From a virus, in the IMG/VR virus record IMGVR_UViG_3300029787_000061, positions 1 to 54,682 of that record: DNA of 54,682 bases. One strand, written 5' to 3'. The notes under the pieces are model-generated. The model had not been told where the DNA came from. It did no database searches and saw only the letters and a list, made by a program, of their open reading frames with translations. Positions 33,501-42,327 of the stretch are shown here, piece by piece. The position numbers were made by a program, and so were the translations under genes. Within the stretch, counting starts at the first letter, position 1. Each line of letters begins with the position of its first letter.

Positions 33501-36500
33501 AGAAGTCTCTCGGTATTATTAGCTTCAAACACAATCTCCTGACCAGATCCACCATTTGAATTGGTGGTAGGAAACTGCATCCGAGTGCCTTCATCACCTA
33601 TGTGAAAAATTGATTTACCAATTCCTATACCCGAATTAAAATCAACATCATTATAAAAAGTTGATATTCCTGTTACAGTTATACCTACACCAAGAACACT
33701 AATTCCATTTTGTGCAGTTATAACACCAACTGCATCAATATTTGTTACATTATCGTATGTTAGATTACCATTAACTGTTAAGTTACCAGTGATAGTTACA
33801 AGTCCATCTGATGCGATGCGAACTTTTTCTGCAGGAGATCCATTTGCTGCAGTTGCAACATTAAATGTTAATGCAGCATCATCTGTTGCTACACTAACAG
33901 GCCACTTATCACTTCCATTACCTCTTGTATGATATAACTCTAGAGTTGCAGGTTGGTTTGCAGCACCTGATTCAACTCTTATATAAGGTGTTGTTGATTT
34001 TACATGTAAATTTCTTTCAGGATTTGTAGTTCCGATACCAACATCACCTGTTGATAAAATCGTAATTTTATCCGTTGCCTTTGTAGTTCCAAATCCACCA
34101 AGTCCAATATGAAAATCTCCTACTCTGTCAAATGTTGTATAACCGTGATGCCAATTAGTTAATCCTATATTACGAGTAATATATTGAACTCCTGATCCTT
34201 GATATGTTCCTGAAGGATTTTCACCCTGCAAACCAATGGTCGCATCATCATAGTTATAATTAACATTATCAACAAAATCTTTTGCACCAAACAGTGCAAC
34301 TATACCCCTACTATTTGCACCTGTGACATGTAAAGGTGCTTCAATATTATTAGTAGTTCCGATACCTACAAAACCATCTGATGTGATGCGAAGTCTTTCT
34401 TCTGCTGCGGTGTGGAACCGCATTGAATCATCATCATGTGCATATTTAATATTTCCTCTATAAGTGGCATCGCCCGTTATCCCATCGGCAAAGAGTATAT
34501 TACTATCACTACTAGTTCCTGCAGCAATAGTTAATCCAGTATTCCCAGTGCTATGCAATGCTAATTTTACTGCACCACCATAATTTGATGGATCATCAGT
34601 TCCGATACCAACTAGTCCTGCTGATGTGATGCGAAGTCTTTCTTTGAATGCTGAACTTGTTGAAGCAGCAAATACTAAATCCTTACTTTCAAAAGATGCT
34701 ATATTTGTTTGTGTTCCTTCTGCATTTATTGATGCAACTTTTGTACCACTATCTCTAAATTGAATTGCTGGATTGGTAGCATGGTCAAGAGTTAAAAGAC
34801 TACCTGGATTAGTGGTTCCAATACCAACTGATTCTAAAAAATTACCACCACCAGAAGACTTTAAAAAACCTATCTGAATTGCAGAGTTTCCTTCTCGTTT
34901 TGCTGTTCCATCAGAAACAAAGTTCCATGTTCCACCCGTTCCATAATTTCCAGCATCACTATGCCAAATATGATCTATGTTACCTGAGTTTCCAACCTCA
35001 GCGTTAGAGATCAACATATTATTATTAAAATTAATATCTCCTTTGACATCTAATTTATGTGTTGGATTAGTGGTTCCAATACCAACACTGCCTCCAGTAA
35101 CATGAATGCCACTTCTTGCAGTTATTAATCCTACAGAATCAATATTAGTTACATCTTCGTATGTTAATGTACCACCAATTGATACATTTTTTTGAAATGA
35201 TACATTTTGTTCAAAAGTGGCTATTCCAGTAACAAGTAAATTTTTTGTTGATGTAATTCCAGAAACATTTAATATATCAAGATCTATTGTCTCCTGAATG
35301 GAAGTGACCTTTCCAAATATTTGATTTGCAGTGAGTATACCAACGGCAAGAACCTTTGTATTGTTTTCAAGAGCAGATTCAATATTCGATGCTGTTGGAT
35401 TTGTAGTTCCGATACCAACATCACCAGATGCAAAAATGTCAGTTGTTTCTAATTGTCCAAAAACTGTAACTCCATAACCAGTGGTTCTTAATTTTTCATT
35501 TCCATCATTAAATAATCTTACTTCAGGAACACCACCTGGAGCATATGCTGTGATTGCTGCTTTACTTGCATCTGCACTTTTGAGATCAAAAGTATTAGTT
35601 AATAAAACATAATTAGCACCACCATTAAATTCATGTCTAAAATCTCTGGTATCTGGTTTATAAAACAAATTGACAGTAGTGTTCCCAATACCGAATGTTA
35701 ATTTTGCATTATCATCAAATATTAAGTCATCAATTGATTTATCAAATTTAATATTATGGTTATTACCAGCAAATATTACATCATCATTGAATGTTGAGAC
35801 ACCAGCAACATTTAAATTATCTAATTCAGTATGTCCGTCTACATCTAGACTATCATCTATCTTAACATCACCAGAGAAAGTTGTAACACCAGTAAATCGT
35901 GAGTCACCAAGAACATCTAATAATCTATCGGGTTGAGTTGAACCTATACCAATTCGACTATTAGTTGAATCAAAAACAAAATTGCTTGCACCACCAACTA
36001 AACCTGTATCATCATGAAACTGAATTTGTGTTATCGTTCCACCTGCACCAGATGTTACAGATCCTGAATCAGTCCACTTAACTCCACCTGTTGCAGTTTT
36101 TACTAAAAGATCACCAGTAGTACCTGGTTGATTATCCTCTCCATATATTGTTTTATCTAATTTTACATTTCCTACGACATGCAAATTCTGTGTAGGTAAT
36201 GAAGTTCCGATACCAACTGAACCTATACCTATTGTATTATCAAATACAAAATTTGGAGAAGCTCCAAATTGATCATCAATATTATTAAATAAAATTTGAA
36301 AATTGTCACCTGGTGGTGCAACTGTAACTGTAACTGCAATACCTGCGCCCCCATCAGGATTTATAGAACCTACAACAGTGACAGCAGTTCCAACAAAATT
36401 TATATCCGTGATACTACTGACACCTAAATTTGGATTTGCATCTGTTCTCGGAACAACTAATCCTCCATCTCTGACAGTTATAGATCCTGGTTGTATTCCT

Positions 36501-36703
36501 CCTCCAATTGGAACCCAAAACCTTTCACCTGGATTACTAATTAATGAAACAATTTGATATTGCTGACCACCAGGAATTGCATCTAGTTCTGGAGGATCAC
36601 CTAAATTAGGTTCTGCCTGATCTAATCCAAGGTATTGATACCTATCAGTTGTTAATGAACCTTGTGGAGTTCTTTTGACCCTTCCACTTAAATACTTTGG
36701 CAT
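30539..36703 (-). CDS. Giant tail-fibre protein with C-terminal S74 chaperone, 2054 residues
   Basis: The N-terminus (MPKYLSGRVKRTPQGSLTTDRYQYLGLDQAEPNLGDPP in part) is a conserved cyanophage structural opening, probably the attachment end. The body is RLRITSDG-VGIGT-NPT repeats and YEDVTNIDAVGVITA modules. The last about 95 residues form an S74 intramolecular chaperone: LSDRRHKTNIQ (autocleavage Ser-Asp and Lys), FDWKKTNEPSLGVIADNV, VLPEIVSG, then a helical VLIEVVKDQQKQIDELRGLI end. It should trimerise and self-cleave to yield a mature fibre. It shares exact repeats with the neighbouring 2869-residue gene. Confidence 0.8.
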   Translation of the reverse strand: MPKYLSGRVKRTPQGSLTTDRYQYLGLDQAEPNLGDPPELDAIPGGQQYQIVSLISNPGERFWVPIGGGIQPGSITVRDGGLVVPRTDANPNLGVSSITDINFVGTAVTVVGSINPDGGAGIAVTVTVAPPGDNFQILFNNIDDQFGASPNFVFDNTIGIGSVGIGTSLPTQNLHVVGNVKLDKTIYGEDNQPGTTGDLLVKTATGGVKWTDSGSVTSGAGGTITQIQFHDDTGLVGGASNFVFDSTNSRIGIGSTQPDRLLDVLGDSRFTGVTTFSGDVKIDDSLDVDGHTELDNLNVAGVSTFNDDVIFAGNNHNIKFDKSIDDLIFDDNAKLTFGIGNTTVNLFYKPDTRDFRHEFNGGANYVLLTNTFDLKSADASKAAITAYAPGGVPEVRLFNDGNEKLRTTGYGVTVFGQLETTDIFASGDVGIGTTNPTASNIESALENNTKVLAVGILTANQIFGKVTSIQETIDLDILNVSGITSTKNLLVTGIATFEQNVSFQKNVSIGGTLTYEDVTNIDSVGLITARSGIHVTGGSVGIGTTNPTHKLDVKGDINFNNNMLISNAEVGNSGNIDHIWHSDAGNYGTGGTWNFVSDGTAKREGNSAIQIGFLKSSGGGNFLESVGIGTTNPGSLLTLDHATNPAIQFRDSGTKVASINAEGTQTNIASFESKDLVFAASTSSAFKERLRITSAGLVGIGTDDPSNYGGAVKLALHSTGNTGLTIAAGTSSDSNILFADGITGDATYRGNIKYAHDDDSMRFHTAAEERLRITSDGFVGIGTTNNIEAPLHVTGANSRGIVALFGAKDFVDNVNYNYDDATIGLQGENPSGTYQGSGVQYITRNIGLTNWHHGYTTFDRVGDFHIGLGGFGTTKATDKITILSTGDVGIGTTNPERNLHVKSTTPYIRVESGAANQPATLELYHTRGNGSDKWPVSVATDDAALTFNVATAANGSPAEKVRIASDGLVTITGNLTVNGNLTYDNVTNIDAVGVITAQNGISVLGVGITVTGISTFYNDVDFNSGIGIGKSIFHIGDEGTRMQFPTTNSNGGSGQEIVFEANNTERLLINSNGVNLRGSTLSGNNTSVNYFAIQSTDGNSNRSQIDIGIISGNDGGGIHFYTTGDGNVDTEKAKRMVIKGKTGNIGIGTEDPDNTFTVKGNGSGVGIATGNFVGSFTNTGTGSTHHGLTVSTASSTSTLFSATADGGEKFRIDSNGTVAIGTGGKLTIKPNPLPTFGVSEAIRIDQNNATDDRALQVFEFENSLARHHALTHNLKVYRYSASAYGYTQGKYSGSQMHEYAGGTYKIFTNPQASVGNTQDIVPTERFRLTSSGDVGIGTNNPTGSSAVVSNSATLAVGILTAKQIFGNINDDQGDLTFENLKVTGVSTFVGVSTFGDVGIGGSLPNDFLTNKFVVGDGGGSRGMTIYSDGTLGQIYFADGNSGDNRKRGGIVYDHSENELKFSVNAVEKLVIDSDGKVGIGTDDPDELLHLESTASTVKAKIESTATNSYPTLRLKNDAREYDLQVDGATDAFRVYDVTATAERLRITSDGDVTTTGAAFNRANAGFTARKDDSVNITRASGTPLEINRTGNDGNLINFFQDGTEEANISISGDDLIFGNTTEKFRINSGGAKVTGNLEVTGVLTYEDVTNIDAVGVITAQSGINVTGGGIDVINSTGIRVSGVSTFNDNVNFQDRVLVGVNTEVKMIGVVGYSTKLIQVVGAGDSTGVDVIRFSNDDAPPELNFGKSRGSIVGNGGIPANSTVKKGDTLGRINFQGADSSTNTPDLANVGARIDARVTDTVTASAEYDMPTSLFFITSAGDGATLTEKMVVHHDGKVGIGTTIPAYNLDLGESSSTIRLVSEDGGTAIRIGPGGGSNDVTLLRVDGETDNHDGESNNSQFGFSLKYMGSRSGNDNSFSLFADNQQGTQFEAITVLQDGKVGIKDSTPSYELEVNGTVAATNFDSLSDRRHKTNIQVIENPIEKIKKIDGVSFDWKKTNEPSLGVIADNVLEVLPEIVSGEDTKSVNYNGLIGVLIEVVKDQQKQIDELRGLIDK
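30540..30547 (-). promoter_or_regulatory. T4-type late promoter
   Basis: The minus strand reads GATAAATA, 35 bp before the start of the giant fibre gene at 30504, and lies at the stop codon of the previous gene. Confidence 0.55.
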
Positions 36704-36704
36704 A

Positions 36705-37700
36705 TTATGATGTACTGTTCTCTAGAATACTGCAGATGAATTCCATCTGAAGTGGTCCGACTAATCCACCTGTTGTCGTGACTCCAACATCAACTGTAAA
36801 GGTATTCGCAATTCCAACAAAAGTTGTTACACCTATATTGTTACCATTTGCTGCTGGATCAGTGCTTCGAGGATATTTTTTTTCTTTAAAATAATTATCT
36901 TGTGAACATTTAAAAACAAGTGACTCATTTGTAAATTGAATTGTATTTCCAGTCACAAGATTGTGTGGTGCAGCTGCAGTTACCGAAAGAATTCCTGTTA
37001 AAGAATCATAAGTTGTTCCCTTTATAACTTGTATTTTATTTCCATTTTGAGCACCAGATGTAACTGTAATTGCATCTTTTTCTGCACGAATAAAATTATG
37101 AAAGGATGCTCTAAAAGTATGAGGTAAAGTTTTTACAATACCTGTATTTGTTTCAAAATTTGTAGATCCAGCACCAACTTTATTAACCACAAATGCAACC
37201 TGCGGTGCAGGAAATATTGAACTTGTTATACCTGCCGTTGATGGGCAAGTAAAAGCAATTCCTGCCATTGTGATTTCATCATTCACACTAAAATTATGTG
37301 GATCTTGAGTCGTTACTGTGGTTAAACCTGTAGTATTATCATACTTAACATCATTAATTGTTGTTATACCTGTTTGTTCACCACTGATAACAATTGAATC
37401 TGATAAAACCGCATTTCTTTGAAGAACAAGTCTACCATCTATTAATATAAGTGAATCATTTGGAGGTATTTCACCATCTTTTATAATTCTATTATTTCTT
37501 ACGTTTCCTACTGTTCTAGTCGCAACACTTGTTCTTCGATGAGTGAAGGTTACAGTTGGAAAAGTATTCACTCCAACGTTTGATACCTGTGCAAACAAAA
37601 CAATCGCAGATGTTCCAACTGGAGCCTTATACAATTCCTGTTGTCCTGGAGCAACTGGAACTGCAATTGTCAAAAATTTATTTAGTGGTGCGATTGCCAT
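36705..37700 (-). CDS. Virion structural protein (cyanophage type)
   Basis: The 331-residue protein starts MAIAPLNKFLTIAVPVAPGQQELYKAPVGTSAIVLFAQVSN in part, a beta-sandwich-like start common in T4-like marine phage structural proteins. It is beta-rich with repeated NGNKIQV / GNTIQFTNESLVFKCSQDN and PRSTDPAANGNNIGVTTF blocks; the latter closely matches QCNYNGVTGSQSYPRSKDPN in the neighbouring 1497-residue protein, so a domain is shared. One base separates it from the fibre gene downstream and from the 1497-residue gene upstream. A baseplate-to-fibre connector is plausible. Confidence 0.55.
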   Translation of the reverse strand: MAIAPLNKFLTIAVPVAPGQQELYKAPVGTSAIVLFAQVSNVGVNTFPTVTFTHRRTSVATRTVGNVRNNRIIKDGEIPPNDSLILIDGRLVLQRNAVLSDSIVISGEQTGITTINDVKYDNTTGLTTVTTQDPHNFSVNDEITMAGIAFTCPSTAGITSSIFPAPQVAFVVNKVGAGSTNFETNTGIVKTLPHTFRASFHNFIRAEKDAITVTSGAQNGNKIQVIKGTTYDSLTGILSVTAAAPHNLVTGNTIQFTNESLVFKCSQDNYFKEKKYPRSTDPAANGNNIGVTTFVGIANTFTVDVGVTTTGGLVGPLQMEFICSILENSTS

Positions 37701-37701
37701 A

Positions 37702-40700
37702 TTATCTTAATGCTAGTATTAATGGTGTAACTTCTGCTTGCAATGATCTACTAAAGTCTCTTCCTGAAATTGTCGAAGTTGTTTGATTTATTTGCAATCC
37801 TGAACCGATATCAAAGTTACCTTTTTGATCGGTTGATGTAAATGGAATTTGTGCTCCATCTTTTGCTACAATTTCATTTTCCTTTATAGGAATTGCACCT
37901 TGTAGAGGTGTCGCTATATTTATATCTGTACCTGTACCGACATATTCAAATGAGTGAGAACTTGTCAATACTCGACTAATTCTTTGAAGTGTAAATGGAT
38001 CATCTGGGAATAATTCATAAGGAATAAATTCATTAAAAGTTAATGTAGATATTCCACTTACATTTTCTGTTTTAGTTGCTGATTCAACTGTATAATATAT
38101 GGGTTCCATGACAGCAGTGGCAATTCCAGTTTCTCCTTCAATATCTACAACTATATTTTGAGTTGGAAGATAATTTCTACCCTGTGCCACCACAGTAATT
38201 GCAGTTATATTTCCAGTTGGACTTACTGTTGCTGTAGCTTCAGCAATAACTCCTTGTGGTCCTTTAGGTTCAACTTCACCATCATTATCTCTTATAAGAA
38301 CACTTGGTGGATCAAAAGCACTATATCCACTTGCATCAGCACCTTCAATTAAACTTATTGATCTAAGCTGTTGAAGTGGAGATGTGATTCTTCCACTTCC
38401 TTGAGTATCAGGATAATTATCTAAATCAATTTTAAAATATAATGCTTGTCCATCAAATGGTCTTCGAACTGCTCCAGTAAAAGGAAGATTATTATTACCA
38501 TCAGAATCATCTCTAACATTTGCACATACAACAGTGTCTTGATTATCAGCTATAGTGCTAGTTATAATTTCATTTGCTGTGTTTGTATTACTTACAATTC
38601 CTGTAAACTGAGTTGATCCTAATCCAACTGCAACTAAACCAAAATTACCAAAAGATGAGTTTGAGTTTGTAAGATCACACTGTGCACCAGATCCTGCGAA
38701 AATACCAATATCACAGTTAATAGTAAATATTGAAACCAATTGTGCATAAGCATCATTTGTTAAAGATACACCAATTCCATTTTCATTATATTGTGTAAAG
38801 GAATCACACACCATAGATTTTAAATCTGCACCTATGGTAGATGCAGTGGCATGATCTCCATTTATTTTCATTCCAATACTACTGGTCATGAAATTTGTAC
38901 AGTTTCTTACATATGGTGATCTCCATCTTCCACTTGGACCTTCGGTTGCAGGACCAGGATCTTTGTAACCACTAACTGCACCATGTCCACCACCTGATGG
39001 TGGAGGAAACGCAACGCATGCTGATCCATCATAACCAACTCCTACATTTGATCCACCAAAGTTTAAATTCTCAACAAGACATCCTCTTCTTACATGAAAA
39101 ACATCTTTGTTTTTATTTTTTGGTTTAATTATAACCAAACGAAGATCCTCTCCTGTAACTGAAACATCTGTTCTTAACCCAATTGGATTATCCTCTTCAT
39201 AAACACCAGGTCTAATCTTGATTGTATCAGTCTCAACTGCTATCGATGCTGCAGCACCAACAGTTGCTTTTGCATCACCTTCAAGTAATCCACTATTATT
39301 ATCAGATCCACTTTTAGAAACCCATATTGTTCTTTTAGTTTGAACTCCAGATGGTCTCCATGAAACACCAGTTCCGACTGATGCTAAACGATAATCATCT
39401 TTGACATATAATCCAGATGAATGAATTACACCACCACCTGATACAAATGTATGTTCAACTCCAGCAGATACACCACCATCTCCTAAATTAACTTGAAATG
39501 TGCTTATTCCAACATTCGATATAACTAACCATTTACCACTATTTGGATCTTTTGATCTTGGATATGATTGACTACCAGTTACACCATTATAATTACACTG
39601 GAAAGTTAATGTTCCATCTGGAATTTTAATCGAATCACCATTTGTAAAACCATGATTAGCAATGGTAATTGTCGTGATACCAGTTGTCGGATTATAAAAA
39701 GCATTAGTTATGTTATTTGAGAGAGCCTCAGCAACTGTAGTACCAACGTCATCATTACGGTCTTTAATCGTGCTATCAAAATCAGCAGTGCCAGTGAATG
39801 TTGAAACACCACTTACTTTTAAGGTATCTGTTTCTGTATGACCAGTTATATCAACACCTCTATCATTTGTCTCTAACTTAAGATTTCCTGAAGAATGTAA
39901 TTTAACATTATATGAACCACCACCTTCAACTATAATACCATCTGTTCCATTTGTACCTTGTATTTTAATACCCTTGTCAGAATTCGTCTGTTGAATGTAT
40001 AAATGACCAGTTTCTGCTCTGATATATGAATCACCATTATGATATATCTCTAGTCCGTCTGTTGTTCCAAATATTAATTGTTTATCATCTATTAATCTAA
40101 CATTATTATTAAATGTTGATAATCCTGTGATATTTAAAGTTTGTGATTCAAGATTTCCAAAAACTGTAATTCCAGATCCAACAGTTCTTAATTTTTCTAT
40201 ATTGGCAGTTATTCCATCTTGAGATACCCCTACCAGACTAACTGCACCACTATATCCGATACTTACAGATCCAAAGTTACCTGGTAATATGTTTATCTCA
40301 GAAATAAGTGCAGTATTTGTCTGACCTATTGATATAACATCAGTATCTTTCTGTATTACTGATCTTAAAAATCTAGCAGTATCACCAGCACCAGTGGCTT
40401 CTAATGAATAAAGACCAAAGTTTTCATTTACAATAATTGCACTATCAGTTTTTGTTTCCCCACTTGGATGTGGAGCAGTAAATGATCCACCTGTGAGGTG
40501 AATCATATTTGAGGTTATTATACCTGAATTTGATATTTTATTTGTAAATATCTGATTGTTAAATGTAGATACACCTACAAACGTTGATATTCCAGTTACA
40601 TTAAGTGTTTCTGAAATGTTAGTGGTATCTAACTCAGTTCTTCCGCTTACATCTAAATCTCCGTTGAAATCAGCGTTACCTCCCAATGTAAGGGTGGTTG

Positions 40701-42195
40701 CCATATCAACAGCACCATCTATATCAACAATATCAAGGTTTGTAGTTCCATCTACGTCTAAATCTCCATTAAAATCAACATTACCTCCCACTGTTAGGGT
40801 GGTTGCCATATCAACAGCACCATCTATATCAACATCATCAAGGTTTGTTACACCGTCAACATCTAAATCTCCATTTGCATCTATATTACCTGTAAATGTT
40901 GCTGTATCAGATACATTAAGAGCATCTAAATCAGTTTGACCATCTACATCTAGATTACCATTGGCATCTATATTACCTGATACACTTAAAGTTCCTTCTA
41001 ACTTTGTATTTCCAATTACATCTAATTTAACACTTGGAGCAGAACTTCCAATACCAACATTAGTCATTCTGTAAATGCCAGTGTCAATTCCAGCATGACC
41101 TTCCTCAACTCCCCAAAAATCAGAAGTAAATACAGTAGCTAAACCAGAACCTGCTGGAGTAGAAGTATCAGCAGCAGTTGCAGTTATATTATCAACTCCA
41201 ATACCGAAACTATTTTCTTGTGCAAAATTAACCGATGTAAAAGTTTGAGCAACTCCAGCAGCAGGAACTGACTGACCCTCATTCTCTAATTCAATTCCAT
41301 CTCCCTGTCCTGGTGCAATTTGTGTCCATCGAATACCAGTTCCAGTCCTCTTTAAAAAGAAGTTAGCTGCTCCAGGTGATCCCTCACTATCATAAATGTT
41401 TCTTGAAATTGAAACACTACCATCAATAACGAGTCTTAGAGCTCCTTGAGTACTGTTACTATACTCTCCTGTTAATGGTATAGGTTTAATAACATCAGTT
41501 CCAAGTCCAACTCCTGATGTCCGAATACCAACATCATTTACAATTAAATCACCTGAAGATATAACACCATCACTACTTGTTTCAAATTTTTTATAATTTG
41601 CATGCAGTAATTCTACACCTGCATTATTTGTAAATACTGCGTAATTTTGGTTATCAGATTGATTTGTTAAAGTAATTACATTTGATCTTATATCAAGAGT
41701 TCCACTGGCATCTTCAATTTCACTACCTCCAGCGGTTTTAACATTTACGGTATTGAAAAAGGTGGAAATTCCAGCAGAACTTAGTTGCTTTGTAAATAAA
41801 GTGCTTTTTTGAGTTGTGATACCAGTTAATGTTGATATACCCGTGACTAAAAGAGTTTCTAACTCTAAATCTTTTATTTTTGCCTTTCCAAATACATCAA
41901 GTAATTCTGTTGGTGTTGTGCTCCCAATACCAACTTTACCAGGATTTAAAAGTGAATCTACACTTAATACTGTTCCACCTATACCTACTTTTAAAAAATC
42001 TCTAACTTCTAAATCAGGAAATGATAAACCTTGATTAAAAGTAACTTGATTTGTAAATGTAGCAATACCAGTGATTGAAAGACTAGATGAATTAATTTCA
42101 GGAACGGTTAAAGATCCCTTAATATCAACATCTTTCAGAAAAGTTACATTTTCATTAAATTGTGCTTCATTACCAGTTACAGATATATTTGACAT
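37702..42195 (-). CDS. Large virion structural protein with beta-helix domain, 1497 residues
   Basis: The N-terminal half has fibre-type repeats (DLDVDG-TNLD-VDIDGAVDMATTLT, period 35 residues). Around residue 960-1250 is a pectate-lyase-like right-handed beta-helix: TIWVSKSGSDNNSGLLEGDAKATV, IKIRPGVYEEDNPIG, then CLVENLNFGG and NCDIGIFAGSGAQCDLTNSNSSFGN. The C-terminus is conserved as a short GNFDIGSGLQINQ / FSRSLQAEVTPLILALR end. The opening in its beta-helix resembles the fibre gene at 8355-14189. A GGGAG Shine-Dalgarno stands eight bases before its ATG inside the preceding small gene. Confidence 0.65.
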   Translation of the reverse strand: MSNISVTGNEAQFNENVTFLKDVDIKGSLTVPEINSSSLSITGIATFTNQVTFNQGLSFPDLEVRDFLKVGIGGTVLSVDSLLNPGKVGIGSTTPTELLDVFGKAKIKDLELETLLVTGISTLTGITTQKSTLFTKQLSSAGISTFFNTVNVKTAGGSEIEDASGTLDIRSNVITLTNQSDNQNYAVFTNNAGVELLHANYKKFETSSDGVISSGDLIVNDVGIRTSGVGLGTDVIKPIPLTGEYSNSTQGALRLVIDGSVSISRNIYDSEGSPGAANFFLKRTGTGIRWTQIAPGQGDGIELENEGQSVPAAGVAQTFTSVNFAQENSFGIGVDNITATAADTSTPAGSGLATVFTSDFWGVEEGHAGIDTGIYRMTNVGIGSSAPSVKLDVIGNTKLEGTLSVSGNIDANGNLDVDGQTDLDALNVSDTATFTGNIDANGDLDVDGVTNLDDVDIDGAVDMATTLTVGGNVDFNGDLDVDGTTNLDIVDIDGAVDMATTLTLGGNADFNGDLDVSGRTELDTTNISETLNVTGISTFVGVSTFNNQIFTNKISNSGIITSNMIHLTGGSFTAPHPSGETKTDSAIIVNENFGLYSLEATGAGDTARFLRSVIQKDTDVISIGQTNTALISEINILPGNFGSVSIGYSGAVSLVGVSQDGITANIEKLRTVGSGITVFGNLESQTLNITGLSTFNNNVRLIDDKQLIFGTTDGLEIYHNGDSYIRAETGHLYIQQTNSDKGIKIQGTNGTDGIIVEGGGSYNVKLHSSGNLKLETNDRGVDITGHTETDTLKVSGVSTFTGTADFDSTIKDRNDDVGTTVAEALSNNITNAFYNPTTGITTITIANHGFTNGDSIKIPDGTLTFQCNYNGVTGSQSYPRSKDPNSGKWLVISNVGISTFQVNLGDGGVSAGVEHTFVSGGGVIHSSGLYVKDDYRLASVGTGVSWRPSGVQTKRTIWVSKSGSDNNSGLLEGDAKATVGAAASIAVETDTIKIRPGVYEEDNPIGLRTDVSVTGEDLRLVIIKPKNKNKDVFHVRRGCLVENLNFGGSNVGVGYDGSACVAFPPPSGGGHGAVSGYKDPGPATEGPSGRWRSPYVRNCTNFMTSSIGMKINGDHATASTIGADLKSMVCDSFTQYNENGIGVSLTNDAYAQLVSIFTINCDIGIFAGSGAQCDLTNSNSSFGNFGLVAVGLGSTQFTGIVSNTNTANEIITSTIADNQDTVVCANVRDDSDGNNNLPFTGAVRRPFDGQALYFKIDLDNYPDTQGSGRITSPLQQLRSISLIEGADASGYSAFDPPSVLIRDNDGEVEPKGPQGVIAEATATVSPTGNITAITVVAQGRNYLPTQNIVVDIEGETGIATAVMEPIYYTVESATKTENVSGISTLTFNEFIPYELFPDDPFTLQRISRVLTSSHSFEYVGTGTDINIATPLQGAIPIKENEIVAKDGAQIPFTSTDQKGNFDIGSGLQINQTTSTISGRDFSRSLQAEVTPLILALR
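40691..40834 (-). repeat. Tandem 105-bp (35-codon) repeat in the 1497-residue gene
   Basis: A 39-bp segment at 40691-40729 recurs exactly at 40796-40834, part of a 105-bp period that encodes VDIDGAVDMATTLT-GGN-DFNGDLDV units. It indicates in-frame duplication. Confidence 0.8.
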
Positions 42196-42198
42196 ATT

Positions 42199-42300
42199 TT
42201 AATCTCCCATACACAAATTATCAATACTTTCTTCAACGTCAGTTAAGTTTGTACTACTAATAATATTCAGTTTATTTACACTAAAACTTTTATCTGCCAT
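42199..42300 (-). CDS. 33-residue conserved-looking small protein
   Basis: A short ORF reads MADKSFSVNKLNIISSTNL... and ends DNLCMGD, from ATG 42300 to TAA 42199. It is preceded by the late motif CATAAATAACTAAAAA (42314-42321 and downstream), and its 3' end holds the GGGAG ribosome site for the 1497-residue gene, whose ATG lies three bases after its stop. The MADKSFSVNKL opening resembles N-termini of phage fibre and structural proteins, so it may be a short split-off N-terminus or a leader peptide coupling translation of the large gene. Confidence 0.6.
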   Translation of the reverse strand: MADKSFSVNKLNIISSTNLTDVEESIDNLCMGD

Positions 42301-42313
42301 TGATATTTTTAGT

Positions 42314-42321
42314 TATTTATG
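42314..42321 (-). promoter_or_regulatory. T4-type late promoter
   Basis: The minus strand reads CATAAATA followed by ACTAAAAA, 13 bp before the small gene start at 42300. Confidence 0.65.
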
Positions 42322-42327
42322 TTGTTA

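Larger units (their letters stand above)
22391..34643. repeat. Dispersed exact 20-nt repeat shared by two giant fibre genes
   Basis: GATGTGATGCGAAGTCTTTC, encoding part of ERLRITS on the minus strand, is found exactly at 22391, 26159, 27092, 27878, 32061, 34380 and 34623, with near copies at 25400, 25838 and 29148. Four exact copies lie in the 2869-residue gene and three in the 2054-residue gene. Confidence 0.85.

Noticed and set aside
22391-34643. Repeated 20-mers considered as CRISPR or iteron repeats
   Set aside because: Spacing is irregular (kilobases) and every copy lies in frame in a fibre coding sequence.
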